Below are positions 1-8,712 of a stretch of DNA of 64,000 bases, piece after piece. Made by a program: the position numbers and the translations under genes. The notes under the pieces were generated by a model. That model ran no database searches. It saw nothing but the letters and a program-made list of their open reading frames with translations, and was not told the DNA's origin. This DNA comes from an uncultured Bacteroidota bacterium (lineage in GTDB: Bacteria; Bacteroidota; Bacteroidia; Flavobacteriales; Flavobacteriaceae): the NCBI GenBank assembly GCA_902559035.1, contig CACEGG010000003.1, positions 1 to 64,000 on the forward strand. The letters are read 5' to 3'. Position 1 is the first letter of the stretch. Every line of letters starts with the position of its first letter.

Positions 1-9
1 TTAAGTAAA

Positions 10-2184
10 TTGTTAGAAACTAATTCAGAAAATTTAATTATTAAACTCCCATCTAAAGTAGAAGAACTAAACGAAGTTGTTGTTAGAGCAAATAGAAAGA
101 AAATCTTTCAAATTAAAAGAATGAAGGATTTCGAAGGGACATCCGTTTATGCGGGAAAGAAAAATGAAGTCATCTTACTAGAACTTTCCATGGCCAATTT
201 AGCATCAAATAATGCTCGTCAAATCTACAATCAAATTCCTGGACTTAATATATATCAGAACGATGATGCAGGTTTACAGCTAAATATTGGAGGAAGAGGT
301 TTAAACCCCAACAGGACTTCGAATTTTAATACAAGACAAAATGGATATGATATAAGTGCCGATGCTTTGGGTTATCCTGAGAGTTATTACACTCCTCCTG
401 CAGAAGGATTACAAGAAATACAAATTTTAAGAGGAGCTGCTTCACTTCAATATGGGACTCAATTTGGAGGTCTTATTAATTTTATAATGAAAAAACCTAA
501 TTATAATAAAGATTTAGAAATATTAACCCGAAATACAATTGGATCTAATAATTTATTTACAAACTTTACTAGCCTAAGTTCCGTAGGGGAAAAAATAAAT
601 TATTACGGCTATGTAAATTATAAAAAAGGGGATGGATTTAGAAATAATTCTGAATTTGAATCAACTAATACCTTTCAATATTTAGAGTATAAAATTAATG
701 ATACAACCCTTTTGAGTTCAGAGTTAACATATATGAACTATTTAGCTCAACAAGCTGGGGGCCTTAGTGATGACATGTTTAAAACCGATCATTTACAAAG
801 CAATAGGGCTAGAAATTGGTTTGAAGTTGAATGGTTAATGTATAACCTTAAATTCAAAAAAGAATTTTCCAAAAAGACTAATTTTAGCTTTAGTTTTTTT
901 GGACTTGAAGCTAAAAGAAACTCATTAGGCTTTAGAACAAATAGAGTTAGCCAGATAGACTCTGGTGAGGAAAGGGATTTAATCAAGGGAGATTTTTCAA
1001 ATTTTGGATTTGAATCACGATTACTTACAAACTATAGTTTATTAAATAAAAAATCTCTTTTTCTTGTTGGATTAAAGTATTACAACTCAAATTCTTCAAG
1101 TATTCAGGGTCCAGGATCAAATAGTTCAGATGCTGATTTTAATTTCCAAAACGCTCAATACCCAAACTATAGCAACCAATCAAACTATAAATATCCAAAT
1201 GAAAATATTGCAATATTTGCTGAAAATATTTTTTATTTAAACGATAAAATTTCTTTAACACCAGGTTTAAGATTCGAGAATATAATTACTAATAGTGAGG
1301 GATATTATAGAAAAATTAATTTAGATGGAGCTGGCAACGTTATCTACAATGAAAAGTTTGATGAGATAGATAAGAAAAGCAGAAACTTCTTATTAATTGG
1401 TTTAGGGTTTAGCTATAAAGCTAATAGAAACCTAGAAATTTACTCTAATTTTAGTGAAAATTATAGATCTGTAACTTTTGCTGATATCAGCACTATCAAT
1501 CCAGCATATGCGATTAATCCAAATATTGATGATGAGAAGGGTTATACGTTTGATATTGGTTTGAGAGGAAACTTCAAGAGGAAAATATCCTATGATGCTA
1601 ATATTTTCTTATTAAAATATAAAGATAGAATTGGTTTTGTTCAAAAAGTCTTTCAAGATGGAAATGTTAAAAGTGAAAGAGGTAATGTTGGTAATGCGCG
1701 AATTAATGGAATAGAATCTCTTTTTGATTTTGACCTAAATGAGATGTTTTTAAAAGACAATGATTTTGATCTAAATTATTTTATAAACTATTCATACATA
1801 AGCTCAAAATATTTAAAATCAGATCAGGTAGGTATTGAAGGCAAGTCTGTTGAATTCGTTCCAAAACATAATTTAAAGACAGGTTTAAAATTTGGATATA
1901 AAAATTTGCTGATTAATTTCCAATATTCATACATATCAAAACAATTTACAGATTCATCTAATGCTGAAAGTGGAAATTTAAGCGGAGTTATAGGACAAAT
2001 TCCAGAATATGGATTAGCTGACCTTTCAATTTCTTACAAACTAAAAAAAATAAAACTTGAGGCCGGAGTAAATAATTTATTTAATGAAAAATATTTCACT
2101 AGAAGAGCTACTGGATATCCAGGTCCTGGAATAATTCCTTCAGCACCAAGAAACTCTTATATTACAGTTGAATTAAAATTTTAA
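10..2184 (+). CDS. TonB-dependent outer-membrane receptor, FecA-like (5' end outside the window)
   Basis: Plug motifs (PGLNIYQNDDAGLQLNIGGRG, EIQILRGAASLQYGTQFGGLINF) and a beta-barrel ending in an aromatic residue (VELKF); frame open at the window edge. Confidence 0.88.
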   Translation: MLETNSENLIIKLPSKVEELNEVVVRANRKKIFQIKRMKDFEGTSVYAGKKNEVILLELSMANLASNNARQIYNQIPGLNIYQNDDAGLQLNIGGRGLNPNRTSNFNTRQNGYDISADALGYPESYYTPPAEGLQEIQILRGAASLQYGTQFGGLINFIMKKPNYNKDLEILTRNTIGSNNLFTNFTSLSSVGEKINYYGYVNYKKGDGFRNNSEFESTNTFQYLEYKINDTTLLSSELTYMNYLAQQAGGLSDDMFKTDHLQSNRARNWFEVEWLMYNLKFKKEFSKKTNFSFSFFGLEAKRNSLGFRTNRVSQIDSGEERDLIKGDFSNFGFESRLLTNYSLLNKKSLFLVGLKYYNSNSSSIQGPGSNSSDADFNFQNAQYPNYSNQSNYKYPNENIAIFAENIFYLNDKISLTPGLRFENIITNSEGYYRKINLDGAGNVIYNEKFDEIDKKSRNFLLIGLGFSYKANRNLEIYSNFSENYRSVTFADISTINPAYAINPNIDDEKGYTFDIGLRGNFKRKISYDANIFLLKYKDRIGFVQKVFQDGNVKSERGNVGNARINGIESLFDFDLNEMFLKDNDFDLNYFINYSYISSKYLKSDQVGIEGKSVEFVPKHNLKTGLKFGYKNLLINFQYSYISKQFTDSSNAESGNLSGVIGQIPEYGLADLSISYKLKKIKLEAGVNNLFNEKYFTRRATGYPGPGIIPSAPRNSYITVELKF

Positions 2185-2206
2185 TATGCCGTTTATTGGG
2201 ATTTAC

Positions 2207-2662
2207 TTAGATGGATTTGTTTTTAGAGTCCATAAAAATAGTAACTGGACCATCATTTTCAATTTTAACAAGCATATCAGCACCAAATACACCTGCCTTT
2301 GGAGTTTTATTTAATTTTTTAGAAATTTCCTTTAAAAAATCATCATAAATATTTTTTGCGAATTCACTTTTAGCAGCTTTTATATAAGATGGCCTATTTC
2401 CTTTTTTTGTCAACGCATGCAAAGTAAATTGACTTATAATTAGTATCTCTCCATCAATATCAATCAATGACTTATTCATTATTTTTTTTTCATCATCAAA
2501 AATTCGAAGTTGAGATACCTTTTGAGAGATCCAATTAATATCATTTTCATCATCACTATTTTCTATTCCTATAAACAAGACTATACCTTGATTAATATTT
2601 GAGACAACTCTATTATCTACTTCAACACTTCCTTTTTTTACTCTTTGAATTAAAGCTCTCAT
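2207..2662 (-). CDS. dtd: D-aminoacyl-tRNA deacylase
   Basis: MRALIQRVKKGSVEVD..., ISQFTLHALTKKGNRPSY, NDGPVTIFMDS motifs. Confidence 0.96.
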   Translation of the reverse strand: MRALIQRVKKGSVEVDNRVVSNINQGIVLFIGIENSDDENDINWISQKVSQLRIFDDEKKIMNKSLIDIDGEILIISQFTLHALTKKGNRPSYIKAAKSEFAKNIYDDFLKEISKKLNKTPKAGVFGADMLVKIENDGPVTIFMDSKNKSI

Positions 2663-3604
2663 TTACTTAAAACTGTTAGTTCTAAAATTATCTTCATCAT
2701 TATTTAAAATACTCAGATAATTATTATATCTAAAATTAGATATTTGATTGTTTTCTAGTGCCTTCTTAATTGCACAATTAGGTTCATTAAAGTGCAAACA
2801 ATTATTGAATTTACAATCACTACTTAAACTAGCAATTTCTGGAAAAAATCCTCCTATTTCACTTTTTTCAATGTCTATCAATCCAAAACCTTTGATTCCA
2901 GGACTATCAATTATTTTTGCACCTTTTTTTAAGTCAAACATTTCAGCAAATGTCGTAGTATGCTGACCCTGTTCGTTCTGTTTAGAAATTTCAGATGTTT
3001 TCAAATTCAATTCAGGGTCTAGTATATTCATTAAGCTTGTTTTACCAACCCCACTATGTCCTGTAAATACTGAAACATTGTTATTCATAAAATTCTCCAC
3101 TTTATCAATATTGACTCTTTTTTTTACTGAGATTTTCAAACATTGATAACCAATTTTAGTATATGTATTGAATAAATCATCAATATATTCAATATCCTCT
3201 TTGCTGTATATATCTATTTTATTAAATAGAATTATAGTTTCGATTCCAAAAGATTTTGTAGATAATAATACCCTATCAATAAAAAGTGATGATGTGTTTG
3301 GGTTAGATGGTGTTACAAAAAGAAAACAATAATCAATATTGGAGGCAATTATATGGGTTTGTTTAGATAGATTTACTGATTTTCTAATTATATAATTTTT
3401 CCTTTTTTCAATTTTAGTAATAATTCCACGAGATTCACTTTCATCAATAATTTCAAAAAAAACATGATCACCAACAGCGACAGGATTGGTACTTTTTATA
3501 CCCATGGAACGAAACTTTCCTTTTATATTACATTTATAAGTCTTTTGAGAATCAGTACGAACATCATACCAATTTCCAGTCGACTTATAAACTAACCCTT
3601 TCAT
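2663..3604 (-). CDS. rsgA: Ribosome small subunit-dependent GTPase A
   Basis: Circularly permuted GTPase: FNKID, GHSGVGKTSLMN, DSPGIKGFGL; C-terminal Zn motif CKFNNCLHFNEPNC. Confidence 0.96.
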   Translation of the reverse strand: MKGLVYKSTGNWYDVRTDSQKTYKCNIKGKFRSMGIKSTNPVAVGDHVFFEIIDESESRGIITKIEKRKNYIIRKSVNLSKQTHIIASNIDYCFLFVTPSNPNTSSLFIDRVLLSTKSFGIETIILFNKIDIYSKEDIEYIDDLFNTYTKIGYQCLKISVKKRVNIDKVENFMNNNVSVFTGHSGVGKTSLMNILDPELNLKTSEISKQNEQGQHTTTFAEMFDLKKGAKIIDSPGIKGFGLIDIEKSEIGGFFPEIASLSSDCKFNNCLHFNEPNCAIKKALENNQISNFRYNNYLSILNNDEDNFRTNSFK

Positions 3605-3610
3605 ATTAAT

Positions 3611-4693
3611 CTAACTATTTATCACCTTTTCTTGGTTATTAATTGATTCTTGGTGAATTGCTTTAAACATTCTTAAAACAAACTCTTCGCTTAATCCTTT
3701 TTTTTCACCCTCTAGAATCATATTTCCTAAAATTTCATTCCACCTTTTAGTTTGAAGAACAGCTACATTTTTTTTCTTTTTTAACTCACCAATTGAAACA
3801 GCTACCTTCATTCTTTTTCCTAGAGTTTCAAGTAATCCATGATCTATTACATCAATCTGTGTTCGGAGTGTATTAAGTTGATTTTTATAATCTGCCTCTT
3901 CACTTGTTAAAGTTCTAATTTTTAAGTCATTCATCATTTTAACCAGTACTGAGGGAGTAATTTGTTGAGCAGCATCACTCCAAGCATTGTCGGGGTCAAT
4001 ATGTGTTTCAATTATAAGTCCATCAAAATTCAAGTCCAAAGCAGTTTGAGATATATCCTGAAGAATATCACGCCTTCCAGCAATATGTGATGGATCACAA
4101 ATTAATGGTATATCTGGAAATCTATTTTGCAGCTCTATTGGTAATTGCCACTCAGGGTTGTTTCTGTATTTAGACTTTTCATAGGTTGAAAATCCACGAT
4201 GAATAACACCCAATTTTTTAATATTTGCTGAATATAATCTTTCAATTCCACCAAGCCACAATGCTAAGTCAGGATTTACAGGATTTTTAACTAGTACAAT
4301 TTTATCAGTTCCTTTAAGTGCATCTGCAATTTCTTGAACTATAAATGGACTTACTGTAGATCGAGCTCCAATCCACAAAACATCTATATCATATTCAAGA
4401 GCTAGTTTAACATGACTCGCATTAGCAACCTCAGTTGCAGTTAATAAACCTGTTTCTTTTTTTACTTTATCTAACCATTTAAGACCTATAGCTCCAACGC
4501 CTTCAAACATTCCAGGACGAGTTCTAGGCTTCCATATACCTGCCCTATATATAGACACATCTGTATCTTTTAAATCATGAGCAATTTTCAATACCTGATC
4601 TTCCGTTTCAGCACTACAAGGACCAGCTATTACAAGTGGATGATTTAATTTAAAATCATCAAGCCAAGTTCTCATTTCTTTTCTATTTTCCAT
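3611..4693 (-). CDS. Bifunctional 3-deoxy-7-phosphoheptulonate synthase / chorismate mutase type II
   Basis: N-terminal DAHP synthase (VIAGPCSAET, GIWKPRTRPGMFEG, CDPSHIAGRRD) and C-terminal AroQ chorismate mutase helices. Confidence 0.95.
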   Translation of the reverse strand: MENRKEMRTWLDDFKLNHPLVIAGPCSAETEDQVLKIAHDLKDTDVSIYRAGIWKPRTRPGMFEGVGAIGLKWLDKVKKETGLLTATEVANASHVKLALEYDIDVLWIGARSTVSPFIVQEIADALKGTDKIVLVKNPVNPDLALWLGGIERLYSANIKKLGVIHRGFSTYEKSKYRNNPEWQLPIELQNRFPDIPLICDPSHIAGRRDILQDISQTALDLNFDGLIIETHIDPDNAWSDAAQQITPSVLVKMMNDLKIRTLTSEEADYKNQLNTLRTQIDVIDHGLLETLGKRMKVAVSIGELKKKKNVAVLQTKRWNEILGNMILEGEKKGLSEEFVLRMFKAIHQESINNQEKVINS

Positions 4694-5543
4694 TTTTTGT
4701 TTTATTATTTAATATTTCTTTAATTCTATTTGTATTATTTAATATTTCCGATAATTTGTCATCATTTTCATTTAAAATCAACTCTTTCAGAAGATTTAAA
4801 TTTGAAACATACTCTTCAATAGCGGCTGCTAAATTAGTTTTATTTTGTAAAAAAATAGGTGTCCATGTTTTTGGGTTACTTTTTGCAAGCCTTACTGTTG
4901 ATTCAAAACCACTTCCAGCCAAGTCAAAAATATTGTCTTCATTTTTTTCTTTTTCAATAACAGTTTTCCCAAGCATAAATGAGCTTACATGAGAAAGATG
5001 AGAAACATACGCTACGTGAACATCATGAGATTTTGAATCCATGTAAATAGTTTTCATTTTTAAACCTTCAAATATTTCAAGTGCAAATTTTCCTAATTTA
5101 TTATCTGTTTTCTCAAACTCGCATATAATATTTGTTTTTCCGATATAAAGACCTTTTTGAGCAGCACTAGGTCCAGAAAATTCTGTACCAGCCATTGGGT
5201 GAGCAGCAAGATAATTTGATCTTTTACTATGATTTTCTAAAAGACTACAAATAGCTTCTTTAGTTGATCCTAAATCAATCACTAAAGTTTTTTGACCAAC
5301 TCTATCTAAAATTTTTGGAAGAATTTCAAGAAGATAATTAACTGGAACCCCAACTAAAACTAGATCCATTTCGCTTATTTTAGAATATTCAAGCTGATGA
5401 TCAATTAACCCGAGCTCTAAAGCTTTGTTTAGGTTCTCCTTTGACATATCTAAACCATAAATCACAGATTTTGGGTAGGGAATTTTTATATCTAATGCGA
5501 AAGACCCTCCCATAAGTCCTAAACCAACTATTCCTATTTTCAT
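4683..5543 (-). CDS. tyrA: Prephenate dehydrogenase
   Basis: MKIGIVGLGLMGGSFA Rossmann fold; AAHPMAGTEFSGP motif. Confidence 0.95.
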   Translation of the reverse strand: MKIGIVGLGLMGGSFALDIKIPYPKSVIYGLDMSKENLNKALELGLIDHQLEYSKISEMDLVLVGVPVNYLLEILPKILDRVGQKTLVIDLGSTKEAICSLLENHSKRSNYLAAHPMAGTEFSGPSAAQKGLYIGKTNIICEFEKTDNKLGKFALEIFEGLKMKTIYMDSKSHDVHVAYVSHLSHVSSFMLGKTVIEKEKNEDNIFDLAGSGFESTVRLAKSNPKTWTPIFLQNKTNLAAAIEEYVSNLNLLKELILNENDDKLSEILNNTNRIKEILNNKTKNGK

Positions 5544-6691
5544 AATTCTATTCTTTTAAGAGCCTCATCAATTTTGACTTCGTCAATACACAACGAAAAT
5601 CTAATATATCCCTCTCCGTTGGATCCAAAAATTGTTCCTGGGGCAATAAAAATTTTCTTTTCTTTAAGAAGAGTATCTATGTATTGATCTGAACTTTTTA
5701 CATGATTGGGAAGTTTTGCCCAAACAAATAACCCTTTAGAATTTTTATCATATGAGCAATTGAGTTTATCAGCAATATTCCAAATTAATTTTCTTCTTTT
5801 GAGGTATACTTTATTTAAATCATCAAACCAACTTTTATCTAGATTTAAGGCAGCTATGGCGCCTTTTTGGATTCCATAAAACATACCTGAATCCATGTTG
5901 CTTTTTACTTTTAAAACCTTAGTAATATTGTCAGAAGAACCTACCAACATTCCTACTCTCCAACCTGACATATTGAAAGATTTACTAAGAGAATTAAGTT
6001 CTAAAACAAAATCCTTGTAACCCTTCACTTTAAGTAAACTTAAATATTCATTATTTAAAATAAAGCTATAAGGATTATCGTTTATTAATAAAATATTATT
6101 GGTTTTTGCAAACTCTAAAAGTTTTTCAAATTGATCAAAATTTGCAGAAGCTCCAGTCGGCATGTGAGGATAATTAATCCACATTAACTTTACTTTTGAA
6201 AGGTCTTTATTTTCTAATTCTGATAGATTTGGAAACCAGCCATTTTCTTCTGATAAATTATAAAATACAGGATTAGCCTCAACGAGTTTTGTTACTGATA
6301 AATAGGTAGGATAACCTGGATTTGGAATCAAAACTTCATCGCCAGGGTTTAGAAAAGCTAAAGATATATGCATAATACCTTCCTTTGATCCCATTAGAGG
6401 TAATACTTCATTTGAAGGATTTAATTCTACCCCAAAAAACTTATTATAAAACTTAGCTATGGCATCTCTAAGTTCAGGTAATCCCTGATAACTCTGATAT
6501 TTATGAGCAAATGAATCTGATAAACTATTCTTAATTTCATCAACTACTTTAACTGATGGAAATAAATCAGGACTTCCTATTGCCATATTTATAACAGACT
6601 CACCAGATTGAATCATATTAGAAACTTCTCTTAATTTTTTAGAGAAATAATATTCTTCTACACTATTTAATCTTTCTGACTGTTTTATCAT
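5540..6691 (-). CDS. Pyridoxal phosphate-dependent aminotransferase class I/II
   Basis: Class I fold (NPGYPTY, NSLSKSFNMSGWRVG); position between pheA and tyrA suggests an aromatic substrate. Confidence 0.92.
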   Translation of the reverse strand: MIKQSERLNSVEEYYFSKKLREVSNMIQSGESVINMAIGSPDLFPSVKVVDEIKNSLSDSFAHKYQSYQGLPELRDAIAKFYNKFFGVELNPSNEVLPLMGSKEGIMHISLAFLNPGDEVLIPNPGYPTYLSVTKLVEANPVFYNLSEENGWFPNLSELENKDLSKVKLMWINYPHMPTGASANFDQFEKLLEFAKTNNILLINDNPYSFILNNEYLSLLKVKGYKDFVLELNSLSKSFNMSGWRVGMLVGSSDNITKVLKVKSNMDSGMFYGIQKGAIAALNLDKSWFDDLNKVYLKRRKLIWNIADKLNCSYDKNSKGLFVWAKLPNHVKSSDQYIDTLLKEKKIFIAPGTIFGSNGEGYIRFSLCIDEVKIDEALKRIEL

Positions 6692-7506
6692 TTCATTTGG
6701 TTTTTATATAATCCTAAAACCTTTAACGATTCTGCTTCATTTTTAATCAAATCGATTGCATCATTAAAGTTTTCAATTGAACTAAATGTTGTATCAACAA
6801 AAAAGGAATATTTCCAAGGTATTTCAACAATTGGTAGAGATTGGATTTTAGTAAGGTTTAAATTATAATCTTTTAAAATACTTAAAACAGATGCTAAACT
6901 ACCAGTTTCATGACTTAGTGAGAATTTAAGTGAAGCCTTATCAATTAAGTTTTCATTTTTAGAAAGTTCTTTAGAGACAATAACAAATCTTGTTTCATTG
7001 TTTTTTATAGTTTGAATATTACTAGAAATTATTTCTAAACCAAAAATTTCAGCTGCTTCAATACTTGCAATAGCTGCAGTATTTTTAATCTTTTTCTCAG
7101 AAATTTGTTTTGCAACATCTGCAGTGTCTTTTTCCTCAACCAAAGTTATATGAGGATATTTCATTAAAAAATTTTTACACTGTAAAAGTGCCATAGGATG
7201 AGAGGAAACAAATTTCAAATCTCCCATATTTATTCCTGGAAAAACCATTAATTGGTGATTTATATTTATGTAATATTCTCCAACAATATTTAAATTAAGA
7301 GTATCAATTAAAGCGTAGTTTGGAATTATAGATCCTGCTATTGAGTTTTCTATTGCCATAACCCCAAAATCTGAGTCATTATTAATGACTGAAATAGCTA
7401 AGTCATCAAATGACAAAAATTCCTGAACAGAAACCGAATCTCCAAAATAGCATTTAGCTACTTTATCGTGGTATGATCCTCTTATTCCCTGTATTCCTAT
7501 TTTCAT
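6688..7506 (-). CDS. pheA: Prephenate dehydratase with ACT domain
   Basis: IQGIRGSYHDKVAKCYFG, GVMAIENSIAGSI, TRFVIVSKE, C-terminal ACT domain (ETGSLASVLSILKDYNLNLTKIQSLP). Confidence 0.95.
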   Translation of the reverse strand: MKIGIQGIRGSYHDKVAKCYFGDSVSVQEFLSFDDLAISVINNDSDFGVMAIENSIAGSIIPNYALIDTLNLNIVGEYYININHQLMVFPGINMGDLKFVSSHPMALLQCKNFLMKYPHITLVEEKDTADVAKQISEKKIKNTAAIASIEAAEIFGLEIISSNIQTIKNNETRFVIVSKELSKNENLIDKASLKFSLSHETGSLASVLSILKDYNLNLTKIQSLPIVEIPWKYSFFVDTTFSSIENFNDAIDLIKNEAESLKVLGLYKNQMK

Positions 7507-7513
7507 ATTATCT

Positions 7514-7543
7514 TAAAAAAAAAGTCCTGATTTTATCAGGACT
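7514..7543 (-). terminator. Intrinsic terminator (attenuator) in the pheA leader
   Basis: Minus strand AGTCCTGAT-AAA-ATCAGGACT (perfect 9-bp stem) followed by about 8 U; ends a few nt before the pheA ATG at 7506. Confidence 0.9.
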
Positions 7544-7587
7544 CACTAAAATATATTAATTGTGTAATTATATATAAAAAGGTCCTG
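7537..7587 (-). promoter_or_regulatory. Predicted antiterminator hairpin of the pheA leader
   Basis: CAGGAC (7582-7587, inside leader-peptide codons 20-22) complements GTCCTG (7537-7542, 5' arm of the terminator); inner stem ATATATAATT-ACAC-AATTAATATAT lies between them. Confidence 0.75.
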
Positions 7588-7645
7588 TTTCCTCTTCAAA
7601 ATAGAAGAAGAAATAAAAACTTTGAAAAAAATAATTACGATTCAT
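7568..7645 (-). CDS. Phe/Tyr-rich leader peptide MNRNYFFQSFYFFFYFEEETGPFYI
   Basis: ATG at 7645..7643, TAA at 7570..7568; 8 Phe and 4 Tyr in 25 codons; sits between a promoter and a terminator upstream of pheA. Confidence 0.85.
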   Translation of the reverse strand: MNRNYFFQSFYFFFYFEEETGPFYI

Positions 7646-7661
7646 TTAATTTTTTAAAATT

Positions 7662-7691
7662 CAAATGTAGTATTAGTTATGGTAAAAACAA
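7662..7691 (-). promoter_or_regulatory. Bacteroidetes-type promoter for the pheA operon
   Basis: TTG-N19-TACATTTG, matching the TTG/TAnnTTTG consensus; predicted start lies about 10 nt before the leader ATG. Confidence 0.8.
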
Positions 7692-7713
7692 AAGCTATTA
7701 TTGAAAAAACATA

Positions 7714-8703
7714 CTAAAAGTCTAAGTCTAAAACTTTTTTTCTACTGAAAACTGAAGACAACAGAACGTTTAATTGATCATGTTCTATCAAAAATGCATC
7801 ATGTCCGTGAACGGATTTAATAGTTTTAAAAAAAATGTTATCCTTAATTCTGCAAGCTTTATAAAATGTGTCTCTATTTTGATAATCTGTGAAAAATAAA
7901 TCAGAATCTACAGAAACAATCAATATATTCCCTTTCACTCTTGAAACAATATCTTCAAATTTAATTTCACCTCCCCTTGTAATATCTATTTTAGATAATA
8001 AGTGATTCATTAATTTATATGAACTTAATTGAAATCTTTGTTGGAGTTTTTTACCATGATGAAGCAACCAACTTTCTACATTAAATATATCATTATTATC
8101 ACTTAAAGATCTATCAAACTTTTTTTGAAATGATAATGGTGATCTATAACATAACATTGCATGAATTCTTGCGTCATGAACTGGGTTAGAAGAATTATTT
8201 AATATTTGTTTTTGTAATCTAGTATTAGCAAGTAACCAATCACTAGATTTCCAATCCGATGCAATTGGAATATAATTTTTAGAAATATTTGGAGATAAAG
8301 CAGCCATTTCCCAAACTAAACCACCTCCAATTGAGCCTCCAATTATTGCATACAACTCTTCAATTTGTAATTTTTCAAGACCAATTATAAAAATTTTAGC
8401 TATGTCTCTTAAAATTAAATCTTCGTAATTTTCAATAATAAGCCCATCATATCCATTTCCAGGAAAATTGAACGCTATTACGGTGTAATCGTTAGTGTCA
8501 ATTAATTTTTCATTTCCAATAACTGAACTCCACCAACCATTTTTTCCACTAACAGTTGAATTGCCAGTTAAAGCATGATTAACCAGCACAATTGGTGCTT
8601 TTCCCAATGGTTTACCAAAAACTTCGTAAGAAAGCTCAATATCAAAATTTGTCCCGTTTTCAGAGATATAATTTTTGATATTGAGTTTTTTTAAATTTTT
8701 CAT
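7714..8703 (-). CDS. metX: Homoserine O-acetyltransferase-like alpha/beta hydrolase
   Basis: NHALTGNS, GGSIGGGLVWEMAALSP; catalytic His region SVHGHDAFLIEHDQL; adjacent to metY. Confidence 0.92.
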   Translation of the reverse strand: MKNLKKLNIKNYISENGTNFDIELSYEVFGKPLGKAPIVLVNHALTGNSTVSGKNGWWSSVIGNEKLIDTNDYTVIAFNFPGNGYDGLIIENYEDLILRDIAKIFIIGLEKLQIEELYAIIGGSIGGGLVWEMAALSPNISKNYIPIASDWKSSDWLLANTRLQKQILNNSSNPVHDARIHAMLCYRSPLSFQKKFDRSLSDNNDIFNVESWLLHHGKKLQQRFQLSSYKLMNHLLSKIDITRGGEIKFEDIVSRVKGNILIVSVDSDLFFTDYQNRDTFYKACRIKDNIFFKTIKSVHGHDAFLIEHDQLNVLLSSVFSRKKVLDLDF

Positions 8704-8712
8704 TGGTTTTAT

